DNA from: Alphaproteobacteria bacterium
GTDB taxonomy: Bacteria; Pseudomonadota; Alphaproteobacteria; Micropepsales; Micropepsaceae
NCBI GenBank assembly: GCA_013140995.1
Contig: JABFRX010000044.1
Coordinates: forward strand, 1-48,748
DNA: 48,748 nucleotides
Direction of reading: 5' to 3'
This document shows positions 36,142 through 43,619 of this stretch, one piece after another. How positions within the stretch are numbered: position 1 is the stretch's first letter; every line of letters starts with the position of its first letter. A model generated the notes under the pieces. That model saw only the letters and a program-made list of their open reading frames with translations, was not told the origin of the DNA and searched no databases. Made by a program: the position numbers and the translations under genes.

Positions 36142-36411
36142 GTGCACGTGGTGACCGACGAAAAGCAGCATCCGGTGACAACAACCACGCTAGAGCGAGA
36201 AACCAGACATGAGTGTTTCGAGCCGGTGACCAAAGACCCCGTCTGCGGGATGACCGTGGATGAAACAACGGCGTTCCGCACCGAGCGCGATGGAAAGATG
36301 TTCTACTTTTGCAGCGATCACTGTCTGCAAGAGTTTCTGTCCAAATCTACGGAGGCCAAGGCTGACGCAGGCGTTGAAGGTGCAATAAAGTCGCGACAAG
36401 CCCATCAATAG
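36142..36411 (+). CDS. YHS domain metal-binding protein
   Basis: About 89 aa, with a disordered N-terminus and then DPVCGMTVDETTAFRTERDGKMFYFCSDHCLQEF, the complete YHS motif (C-x-GM, Y-x-C-x-x-x-C). Such domains bind copper or other soft metals and often sit on P-type ATPases; here the domain stands alone. The exact start is uncertain: several GTG codons (36142, 36148, 36151) follow the DUF302 stop and none has a good ribosome binding site. It lies 24 bp before ackA. Confidence 0.8.
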   Translation: MHVVTDEKQHPVTTTTLERETRHECFEPVTKDPVCGMTVDETTAFRTERDGKMFYFCSDHCLQEFLSKSTEAKADAGVEGAIKSRQAHQ

Positions 36412-36435
36412 TTCGTTGAGGAGTTCGGCAGCCCC

Positions 36436-37635
36436 GTGGAATTGACCCCTCTTCTCGCGATAAACGGGGGCTCTTCGAGTATCCGGTTCGCGTTCTATGA
36501 TCAGCGCGACCCGCCGCGGCGGCTGCTCGACGGCAAGGTAGATCGCATTGGTTTGAGCGGCACGAATTTCTCTTTCAGGGACTCTACAGAACCGTCGCGG
36601 GATGGGGGCATCATCCCTTCGGCCGATCAACGATCGGCAGTCTCTTTCATTCTGGATTGGTTCGAAACGCAGCCAATCTTCGCGTCGATCAAAGCCGTGG
36701 GGCATCGGGTGGTCCATGGGATGATGCGCAGCGTCCCCGAAATTGTCACCCCAGAGTTGCTTGATGAATTGCGTCGCATCACGCCATTTGCTCCGGAGCA
36801 TTTGCCACTTGAAATCGAATTGATTGAGGGCTTCGGGCAGCGTCATCCGGCAGTCACTCAAGTGGCCTGCTTTGACACCGCGTTTCATCGCACCATGCCG
36901 CGAGTCGCCGCCGTGCTACCTATTCCGAGGCGCTATGAGGCGGCAGGTGTTCGCCGATATGGCTTCCACGGCTTGTCCTATGAATTCCTCATGGAGGAAC
37001 TCGCCCGCCTCGGCGATCCGGCGGCAACGAACGGTCGCGTGATCCTTGCCCATCTCGGTAACGGCGCGAGCATGGCCGCCGTTCGTGATGGAAAGAGCAT
37101 CGACACCAGCATGGGCTTCACGCCAACAGCCGGATTGGTGATGAGCACTCGCTCGGGGGACTTGGATCCGGGGTTGATCTCCTACCTATCGCGCACCGAG
37201 CAAATGAGCGCGACGCAGTTTCAGGAAATGGTGAACCACGCATCAGGGCTGCTTGGCGTTTCCGAGATCAGTTCCGACCTGCGCGATTTGCTTGCACGGG
37301 AAGCCGACGACGTTCGCGCTGCCGAAGCCGTGGCGCTGTTCTGCTATCAGGCCAAGAAATGGATCGGCTCCTTCTCCGCGGCGCTTGGTGGACTGGATAC
37401 ACTCGTCTTTGCCGGAGGCATTGGCGAAAACGCACCCATCGTGCGTCGGCGAATCTGCGACGGACTCGGCTTCCTTGGCATTGAATTGAATGAGGAGCGC
37501 AACACGAAGAACGCGCCGCTGCTTTCGGCGGAAGGTGGTCGCGTCGCCGTTCGCGTTATTCGCACGGACGAAGAACTCCTGATTGCAAGATCGGTCTTAA
37601 GCGTGATCGGTCGCGAAGCGCAGGGAAAGAACTGA
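36436..37635 (+). CDS. ackA: acetate kinase
   Basis: A 399-aa protein of usual AckA length. It starts LLAINGGSSSIRFAFYD (phosphate-binding first strand), then VGHRVVHGM, CFDTAFHRTMP (catalytic Asp and Arg region), RRYGFHGLSYEF, ILAHLGNGASMAAVRDGKSIDTSMGFTPTAGLVMSTRSGDLDPG (the main signature) and VFAGGIGENAP. It converts acetyl-phosphate and ADP to acetate and ATP. Normal enzymes begin LVLN-x-GSSS, so INGGSSS is only a minor variant. Three bp separate it from phosphoketolase, a classic pairing: acetyl-phosphate made there is cashed here. GTG start. Confidence 0.92.
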   Translation: MELTPLLAINGGSSSIRFAFYDQRDPPRRLLDGKVDRIGLSGTNFSFRDSTEPSRDGGIIPSADQRSAVSFILDWFETQPIFASIKAVGHRVVHGMMRSVPEIVTPELLDELRRITPFAPEHLPLEIELIEGFGQRHPAVTQVACFDTAFHRTMPRVAAVLPIPRRYEAAGVRRYGFHGLSYEFLMEELARLGDPAATNGRVILAHLGNGASMAAVRDGKSIDTSMGFTPTAGLVMSTRSGDLDPGLISYLSRTEQMSATQFQEMVNHASGLLGVSEISSDLRDLLAREADDVRAAEAVALFCYQAKKWIGSFSAALGGLDTLVFAGGIGENAPIVRRRICDGLGFLGIELNEERNTKNAPLLSAEGGRVAVRVIRTDEELLIARSVLSVIGREAQGKN

Positions 37636-37638
37636 GCG

Positions 37639-40011
37639 ATGAACGTCAATATGGCTTCGAAGACACTTAGTGCCGACCTGGTGCGAAAGCTCGATGCCTA
37701 TTGGCGGGCGGCCAATTACCTCTCGGTCGGGCAGATCTATCTCTATGACAATCCGTTGCTAAGAAAGCCCCTTGCGCTGACACATATCAAGCCGCGCCTA
37801 CTTGGACATTGGGGCACGACGCCGGGGCTAAATTTCATCTACGTTCACCTGAATCGCGTCATCAAGAAACACGACCTGAACGTCATCAACATCACTGGGC
37901 CGGGCCATGGCGGCCCGGGGTTGGTCGCGAACGCCTACTTGGAAGGAACCTACAGCGAAGTCTATCCCAACATCGCGCAAGACGAGGCCGGGATGAAGAA
38001 GCTGTTCAAGCAGTTCTCATTTCCCGGCGGCATTCCCAGTCATGTCGCGCCGGAGACTCCAGGCTCGATTCATGAGGGAGGCGAATTGGGTTACTCGCTG
38101 TCGCACGCATTCGGCGCGGCGTTCGACAACCCCGACCTGCTCGTCGTATGCGTCGTCGGCGACGGGGAAGCCGAAACCGGCGCACTCGCCACGAGCTGGC
38201 ATTCAAACAAATTTCTCAATCCGGTGCATGACGGCGCGGTGCTGCCCATTCTGCACCTGAACGGCTACAAGATAGCGGGACCAACCGTGCTGGCTCGCAT
38301 TCCCCGCAAGGAACTGGAAGCGCTGTTTCGTGGCTATGGCTACGCGCCGTATTTTGTCGAGGGCGATGACCCGGCAAAGATGCACGAGCTCATGGCCGCG
38401 ACGCTCGATGTTGTCGTGGCCGACATTCGCAGCATCCAACGCGAGGCTCGCGCCAACGGCTTCAAAGAACGCCCGCGCTGGCCCATGATAATCTTGTGCT
38501 CGCCGAAGGGTTGGACCGGCCCGAAGGTCGTCGACGGCAAGCCGACGGAGGGCACGTTTCGCTCGCATCAGGTGCCAATGGGCGAGATGAGCAGTCCCGG
38601 CCATTTGAAGCTCTTGGAAGATTGGATGAAGAGCTATCGGCCAGAGGAGTTGTTCGACGAGACGGGCAAGCTGCGATCGGAACTCGCGGAATTGCCTCCG
38701 AAGGGCGCGCGCCGTATGAGCGCCAATCCGCACGCTAATGGCGGCCTCCTGTTGAGCGACCTGCGTTTGCCGGATTTCGGCGAGTATGCCGTGAAGGTGC
38801 CGAAGCCGGGAGCCGTGAACGCCGAAGCCACGCGCGTCCAAGGCGAGTTCATCCGCGACGTCATCAAACAGAATCCTAAAAACTTCCGCGTGTTCAGCCC
38901 GGACGAAACGACCTCAAACCGCTGGGGCGCCGTTTTTGAAGTGACGAATCGCTGCTCGACGGCGGAGATTATTCCCCTCGACGATCACGTTGCACCCGAC
39001 GGTCGCGTGATGGAGATGCTTAGCGAGCACCAGTGCGAGGGCTGGTTGGAAGGCTATCTACTCACGGGCCGCCATGGATTCTTTTCCTGTTACGAAGCGT
39101 TCATTCACATCATCGATTCGATGTTCAACCAGCACGCCAAGTGGTTGAAGGTGACGCGCGACATTCCCTGGCGCCGCCCCATCGCCTCGCTGAACTACCT
39201 GCTCACGTCCCATGTCTGGCGGCAGGATCACAACGGCTTTACTCATCAAGACCCAGGCTTCATCGATCACGTCGTGAACAAGAAGGCCGAAGTCATACGG
39301 GTCTATTTGCCCCCCGATGCAAACACGCTGCTCTCGGTAACGGACCATTGCTTGCGGAGCCGCAACTACGTGAACGTCATCATCGCCGGCAAGCAACCCG
39401 CGCCACAGTGGCTCGACATGGACGCTGCCACCAAGCACTGCGCCGCTGGGATCGGGATCTGGCCTTGGGCAAGCAACGACGGGGGCGGGGAACCTGATGT
39501 TGTCATGGCGTGTTGCGGCGACGTGCCCACGCTGGAAACCTTGGCGGCCGTCGAGTTGCTGCGCAAGCAATTCCCTCAATTGAAAATCCGTGTGATCAAC
39601 GTGGTCGATTTGATGAAGCTCCAATCGGAAAGCGAACATCCGCACGGCTTGAGCGACAAGGAGTTCGATCAACTCTTCACGACGGACAAGCCGATCATTT
39701 TCGCTTACCACGGCTATCCAACGCTGATCCACCGGCTCACGTATCGCCGCACCAACCACGGGAACATGCATGTGCGGGGTTATAAGGAAGAAGGCACGAC
39801 CAGCACGCCGTTCGACTTGGTGGTGGTGAACGACCTCGACCGTTTTCACCTCATGGCCGACGTTGTCGATCGCGTGCCGAAACTTGGGTCAAGTGCGGCT
39901 TATGTGAAGCAGGCTGTCCGCGACAAACTAATCGAGCATAAGCGCTATATTGCCGAATACGGTGACGACATGCCTGAAATCCGGAACTGGCAGTGGGGCG
40001 CAACGACGTGA
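37639..40011 (+). CDS. xfp: xylulose-5-phosphate/fructose-6-phosphate phosphoketolase
   Basis: A 790-aa TPP enzyme of typical length. The N-terminal domain has [28 protein letters not shown] and [10 protein letters not shown]. The TPP/Mg site is [22 protein letters not shown]. The middle domain has [22 protein letters not shown] and [34 protein letters not shown]. The C-terminal domain has [24 protein letters not shown]. It splits sugar phosphates with Pi into acetyl-phosphate plus glyceraldehyde-3-P or erythrose-4-P. With ackA upstream and a phosphatase overlapping downstream, it forms an ATP-yielding bypass. Its presence inside a metal block is unusual. Confidence 0.95.
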   Translation: MNVNMASKTLSADLVRKLDAYWRAANYLSVGQIYLYDNPLLRKPLALTHIKPRLLGHWGTTPGLNFIYVHLNRVIKKHDLNVINITGPGHGGPGLVANAYLEGTYSEVYPNIAQDEAGMKKLFKQFSFPGGIPSHVAPETPGSIHEGGELGYSLSHAFGAAFDNPDLLVVCVVGDGEAETGALATSWHSNKFLNPVHDGAVLPILHLNGYKIAGPTVLARIPRKELEALFRGYGYAPYFVEGDDPAKMHELMAATLDVVVADIRSIQREARANGFKERPRWPMIILCSPKGWTGPKVVDGKPTEGTFRSHQVPMGEMSSPGHLKLLEDWMKSYRPEELFDETGKLRSELAELPPKGARRMSANPHANGGLLLSDLRLPDFGEYAVKVPKPGAVNAEATRVQGEFIRDVIKQNPKNFRVFSPDETTSNRWGAVFEVTNRCSTAEIIPLDDHVAPDGRVMEMLSEHQCEGWLEGYLLTGRHGFFSCYEAFIHIIDSMFNQHAKWLKVTRDIPWRRPIASLNYLLTSHVWRQDHNGFTHQDPGFIDHVVNKKAEVIRVYLPPDANTLLSVTDHCLRSRNYVNVIIAGKQPAPQWLDMDAATKHCAAGIGIWPWASNDGGGEPDVVMACCGDVPTLETLAAVELLRKQFPQLKIRVINVVDLMKLQSESEHPHGLSDKEFDQLFTTDKPIIFAYHGYPTLIHRLTYRRTNHGNMHVRGYKEEGTTSTPFDLVVVNDLDRFHLMADVVDRVPKLGSSAAYVKQAVRDKLIEHKRYIAEYGDDMPEIRNWQWGATT

Positions 40012-40652
40012 CCGGCGCGCCCCCCGCGCTTGCGCGCCTGTACTTTGTTCGACATGGGCAGACAGCTTGGTCGCTCACGGGCCAGCATACGGGGCGAACC
40101 GACATTCCGCTGACAGAGCAAGGCGAGGAAGAGGCACGCAAACTCGCCGACCGCCTACGAGCCACGACGTTCAATCGCGTGTTCACCAGTCCGCTGCAAC
40201 GCGCGCGGCGAACTTGCGAGTTGGCCGGGTTGGGTGAAATTGCAGAAGTCCATTCGGATCTGGCGGAGTGGGATTACGGCGACTACGAGGGACAGCGCCC
40301 GCAGGAAATTCGCAAGGCGCGCCCAGACTGGAATGTCTTTCGCGACGGTGCCCCGGGTGGTGAATCGGCCGTCCAAGTCTGTGAACGTGCGGATCGGTTG
40401 ATCGTTCGTCTTCGGACGCTGAAGGGCAACGTTGCCATCTTCTCACACGGCCACCTCGGGCGCGTGCTGGCCGCGCGTTGGATCGGATTGCCGACAAGGC
40501 AAGCGCAGCAATTCCTTCTCGGCACAGCGTCACTCAGCATTCTCGGCTATGAGCACAACCGCGCCGAAGAGCCGGCCATCGTCTTATGGAACGCTCCCTC
40601 GAACGAGATTTCAAACGCATTGGTGGGGTGCATGTCCGAGAAATTGACCTGA
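40008..40652 (+). CDS. histidine phosphatase family (phosphoglycerate mutase-like) protein
   Basis: A 214-aa protein with [12 protein letters not shown] (catalytic His in RHG), [46 protein letters not shown] and [15 protein letters not shown] (second catalytic His). These are all hallmarks of the cofactor-independent histidine phosphatase superfamily. The GTG at 40008 overlaps the phosphoketolase stop (GTGA). It is likely a sugar-phosphate or related phosphatase serving the phosphoketolase branch. Which substrate it prefers is not readable from sequence. Confidence 0.9.
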   Translation: MTGAPPALARLYFVRHGQTAWSLTGQHTGRTDIPLTEQGEEEARKLADRLRATTFNRVFTSPLQRARRTCELAGLGEIAEVHSDLAEWDYGDYEGQRPQEIRKARPDWNVFRDGAPGGESAVQVCERADRLIVRLRTLKGNVAIFSHGHLGRVLAARWIGLPTRQAQQFLLGTASLSILGYEHNRAEEPAIVLWNAPSNEISNALVGCMSEKLT

Positions 40653-40951
40653 CAAGCCCAGCCTCTTCAGTCACTTCTGACTCAATCCAGGTGGACTGGG
40701 AACCAATCGGACCACTACCCGTTAGATATCATGTGCGATCATCCGCGCGGAGCCGACGAAGGAGACGCCCGCGACTAGTCGCGACACGTCACCGCCCAAG
40801 TTGCATCGGACGGCCTTCAAGCTGGTGGCCGGTCCTGTCCCCACTATCGTGGCCTGCATAATGGCGATGGCGGCCCCGATGGTCGCGGTCGAGTGAAGCA
40901 ACGCGCCTGCCGCATGGCGCGGCTGGGCTGGAAGGGACGGAGATATGCCCT
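40653..40951. other. 299-bp interval without a convincing gene
   Basis: Short open frames here lack good starts or conserved motifs. One plus-strand frame (ending at the TGA at 40898) includes a hydrophobic stretch (LVAGPVPTIVACIMAMAAPMVAV) that could be a fragment of a lost membrane protein. A weak hairpin AGTCA-CTTC-TGACT lies at about 40669-40682. I see no further feature. Confidence 0.4.
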
Positions 40952-41167
40952 ATGGAATGGCTTCAGAGTAACTGGATTTGGATTGCGTTCGCGGCCGCGT
41001 TTGTTGGCATGCACTTGCTCGGACACGGAGGACATGGCGGACACGGTCGTAGCGGTCACGGCAGACACGCCGGAGGCAAGCGTGATCCGAACGAAACGAA
41101 GCCTGCACCTGGATCCGCAGACCCCGATGCTCCAGCGGACGGGAAATTGCCTCACCATGGCGGCTGA
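40952..41167 (+). CDS. small His-rich single-pass membrane protein (DUF2933-like)
   Basis: A 71-aa protein. One N-terminal TM helix (NWIWIAFAAAFVGMHLLG) is followed by a His/Gly-rich stretch (HGGHGGHGRSGHGRHAGG) and a disordered tail ending KLPHHGG. GGAG lies upstream of the ATG at 40952. Small proteins of this design occur in copper and silver islands and probably bind metal at the membrane surface. The family name is a guess from layout. It is separated by 174 bp (41168-41341, no gene seen) from the copZ-like gene. Confidence 0.7.
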   Translation: MEWLQSNWIWIAFAAAFVGMHLLGHGGHGGHGRSGHGRHAGGKRDPNETKPAPGSADPDAPADGKLPHHGG

Positions 41168-41341
41168 CCGGCAATTCGTACCGCGACGGCCAAGTCGGAA
41201 GCGCCGGATCCTCGGGCGACCCGGGCGAACCAACGCTGACCAGGACGAAGTCGGATGCACGCGTTTGAAGGCGCTGAGGGAAGGCTGCACCAAGTATTGC
41301 GCTAGGTTTTTTTCTTAACTTCTTTGGATAGAGGCACGACG

Positions 41342-41596
41342 ATGCAAACAGAACTTTTAAGTGTAACGGGCATGACGTGCGGCGGCTGCGCCAGCAAGGT
41401 AGCGCACGCGCTGAAGGCGATCCACGGAGTTGGTGACGTGAAAGTGTCGCTCTCAGCCAGCGAGGCTACCGTGCAATATGACGAGCGGCTGACTTCGCCC
41501 GATCGGTTCAAAGCGGCCGTGAAAGGCGCGGGCTATGGCATCGACACGACCAAAGCCGATCATAGCCATCAGTCAAAAGGCGGATGCTGCAACTAA
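41342..41596 (+). CDS. HMA-domain copper chaperone (CopZ-like)
   Basis: An 84-aa protein. Residues 1-66 form a complete heavy-metal-associated domain: LLSVTGMTCGGCASKVAHALKAIHGVGDVKVSLSASEATVQYD, with the MTCGGC metal site, and FKAAVKGAGYGI as the last helix and strand. The tail HSHQSKGGCCN adds His and a Cys pair. It delivers Cu(I) to exporters. It contrasts with the two HMA-like domains further on in this window, which lack the Cys pair. GAGG before the ATG is a fair ribosome binding site. Confidence 0.9.
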   Translation: MQTELLSVTGMTCGGCASKVAHALKAIHGVGDVKVSLSASEATVQYDERLTSPDRFKAAVKGAGYGIDTTKADHSHQSKGGCCN

Positions 41597-41627
41597 GGTG
41601 GCGTAATGCGTTTTCGGTTAAACAATT

Positions 41628-42434
41628 ATGAGCAAAAAAATAGAAAAAAAGGGCGACCGGGGACAGCCGCCGTCGATCTCGAAAGAGGTCTACAAAGACA
41701 CTCTGCAAGAACTCCAGGTTGAATTGGTCAAGCTGCAGCGGCACTTCATCGAATGCAATGACAAGATACTAATCATCTTGGAGGGCCGGGATGCTTCGGG
41801 CAAGGACGGCACGATCAAGCGCATTGTCCAACATCTGAGTCCGCGCGAGACCCGAGTTGTTGCGCTCGGCAAACCCTCGGACCGCGACCGTACTTCTTGG
41901 TACTTCCAGCGTTATGTTTTGCATTTGCCGGCGGCTCAGGAACTCGTGCTGTTCAACCGCAGTTGGTACAACCGTGCGGGTGTTGAACGGGTAATGGGCT
42001 TCTGTACCGAGGCTGAGCATGAGGAGTTCATGGGTTCGGTTTCGAGCTTCGAGAACATGTTGGTCGGTTCGGGCGTGAAGCTGCTCAAATACTATCTCGA
42101 CATCAGCAAGCCCGAACAAAAGCGGCGTCTAAAGGATCGGAAAACTGACCCGTTGAAGCAGTGGAAAGTCAGTCCTGTCGACGACCAAGCAATTAAGCGC
42201 TGGAAAGCATACAGCTCCGCCCGCAACGAGATGCTGACGCGATCGCATAGCGCGACGGCGCCATGGACCGTGGTACGTGCCAACGACAAACGCCAAGCGC
42301 GGCTCAATATCATCAAAGATCTGCTTAGCCGGCTTCACTACACCGACAAAGATAAAAAGCTGACCCATCCCGACCCGAAGTTTGTTTTTGCGTACGACGT
42401 CTCAAATCTCGGAAACGGTCAACTCGCAAGGTGA
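41628..42434 (+). CDS. ppk2: polyphosphate kinase 2 (PPK2 family)
   Basis: A 268-aa protein. Walker A is LEGRDASGKDGTI, then the lid region RDRTSWYFQRYVLHLP, Walker B-like VLFNRSWYNRAGVERVMGF, and KYYLDISKPEQKRRLKDR. These are the diagnostic PPK2 motifs. It transfers phosphate from polyphosphate to nucleoside phosphates (or the reverse). The length fits single-domain class I/III enzymes that phosphorylate diphosphates. Polyphosphate also chelates metals, which may explain its place between a Cu chaperone and a P-type ATPase set. The start has a purine-rich upstream stretch but no clean GGAG. Confidence 0.93.
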   Translation: MSKKIEKKGDRGQPPSISKEVYKDTLQELQVELVKLQRHFIECNDKILIILEGRDASGKDGTIKRIVQHLSPRETRVVALGKPSDRDRTSWYFQRYVLHLPAAQELVLFNRSWYNRAGVERVMGFCTEAEHEEFMGSVSSFENMLVGSGVKLLKYYLDISKPEQKRRLKDRKTDPLKQWKVSPVDDQAIKRWKAYSSARNEMLTRSHSATAPWTVVRANDKRQARLNIIKDLLSRLHYTDKDKKLTHPDPKFVFAYDVSNLGNGQLAR

Positions 42435-42483
42435 TGAACATGCAACGAAACATTTTGAATAAGCCGGCCATGGAGGAAACACA

Positions 42484-43011
42484 ATGAAAACGAGCGTTAT
42501 TGAAGTGCGGGACATGTTGTCGGTATTGAGCGTGCTCGGGGTCGAAAAGCGCATTGGCGAAGTGCCGGGTGTCGAAAGCGTTACGGTCAACTTCGCCGGG
42601 GCAAGCGCCACGGTGCGTTACGACGAAACGCGACTCGAGATCGCGGATATCAAGTCGAGCGTGCGCCAGAGCGGGTTTGAGTCGGCGGACGCGCCGGCCG
42701 CTGGGCGCGCTACCGCTTCGGCGGGTGACGGTCACAAAGGCCACACTGCACCAGGCGCGCCGCCGCCAAACTCGGCCCCCGCAGTGTCAAAAACACCCCC
42801 GGTCGCCGCCGGCCCTGCGGACTCTGTCTCCGCAAGTGCCGCTCAACAAGACAGGGCCGCGCCGGACACGGCGGCGTCAACATATGGTGCGCCAAAACCT
42901 CCTGCGGTCGCAGCGTCCGCTGCGCCGAAGGTAGGCCAGGACGCCGCCACCTCGACACACGCGCCAGCAAGCGATGGACAGAAAGACAAGGCGGCGCCGA
43001 AAAAAAGTTAG
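42484..43011 (+). CDS. stand-alone Cys-less HMA-like protein with disordered tail
   Basis: A 175-aa protein. Residues 1-66 follow the HMA fold (VEKRIGEVPGVESVTVNFAGASATVRYDETRLEIADI), but the metal motif M-x-C-x-x-C is M11-L-S13-V-L-S16. Residues 67-175 are Pro/Ala/Ser-rich and disordered, with HKGH and a Lys-rich end. The first 66 residues are nearly identical to the N-terminus of the P-type ATPase at 43620, and the DNA is clearly duplicated as well. It may be a decoy, regulatory or partner domain of that pump. AGGAAA lies before the ATG at 42484. Confidence 0.75.
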   Translation: MKTSVIEVRDMLSVLSVLGVEKRIGEVPGVESVTVNFAGASATVRYDETRLEIADIKSSVRQSGFESADAPAAGRATASAGDGHKGHTAPGAPPPNSAPAVSKTPPVAAGPADSVSASAAQQDRAAPDTAASTYGAPKPPAVAASAAPKVGQDAATSTHAPASDGQKDKAAPKKS

Positions 43012-43116
43012 AGCCACAACATCGCAACAAGGTTGGTGCTACCTCGGAATGAATGCACTTGGCAGCCGACCTAGCCACTTCAAAGGGGTCGATATCAAAC
43101 GGAGTACGAGAATATC

Positions 43117-43503
43117 ATGACGGTCGCAAATGTTTCACAAGGGAGCGCTCGCGGTTTGCCGCAAGCGTTGAAAACCGCTCAGGCGGCAATCCAGCGTCCA
43201 GACGTCCAGGAGATGCTTTGCAAACTATCCGAGTACAATCTCGGCATCTTTATGCCGCACATGCATGACGCTCAAACTGGTGAATTCCACCCGCTTCCCG
43301 ATGAAGTCACGCAGGTGGAATCCGGTTTGGAAGTTTCGTTCCAACCGACAGAAGAAATCGCAAGCCAGACAGCACGCTTTCTCCCTGTGGGATGGCTTTG
43401 GCGCGCCGGTGCATCAACAGCCGTCGCGGCGTGTGAAATGTTTTCGGAAGAAGGACGTGGCGATGCGGACGATGTCAAACATAAGATGCCCAAAGGCAAC
43501 TAG
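43117..43503 (+). CDS. hypothetical protein next to the CPD-type ATPase
   Basis: A 128-aa protein. Residues 18-60 look helical (LPQALKTAQAAIQRPDVQEMLCKLSEYNLGIFMPHMHD), with a PHMHD motif that could bind metal. Residues 60-100 have LPDEVTQVESGLEVSFQPTEE and FLPVGWLWRAG. The tail is acidic and basic. There is no signal peptide. I do not recognise a named family. It lies between the Cys-less HMA protein and the ATPase and shares their orientation, so it may be an accessory factor of the pump. Confidence 0.6.
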   Translation: MTVANVSQGSARGLPQALKTAQAAIQRPDVQEMLCKLSEYNLGIFMPHMHDAQTGEFHPLPDEVTQVESGLEVSFQPTEEIASQTARFLPVGWLWRAGASTAVAACEMFSEEGRGDADDVKHKMPKGN

Positions 43504-43511
43504 TTTGGCGC

Positions 43512-43610
43512 ATGATCTTCTCGGCTTATCACTACGACAAAGATGAGTGGCGCAGCTGTCCGGCTTCGCAACTCATGTTCCCAGATGATGGCTTAAACAT
43601 GGACCATTGA
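43512..43610 (+). CDS. possible 32-aa peptide just upstream of the P-type ATPase
   Basis: ATG 43512 to TGA 43610 encodes 32 residues (MIFSAYHYDKDEWRSC ... GLNMDH), ending 9 bp before the ATPase ATG. It has no strong ribosome binding site and no recognisable motif. It could be a leader peptide or chance; low confidence. Confidence 0.2.
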   Translation: MIFSAYHYDKDEWRSCPASQLMFPDDGLNMDH

Positions 43611-43619
43611 GGAAACCCA

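Noticed and set aside
40669-40682. AGTCA-CTTC-TGACT hairpin as terminator of the phosphoketolase operon
   Set aside because: The stem is only 5 bp and no T-run follows.
40893-41318. 141-codon plus-strand frame over the His-rich small protein
   Set aside because: The alternative frame at 40952 gives a clear TM helix and His/Gly repeat; this one is Arg/Cys-scattered and includes no fold.
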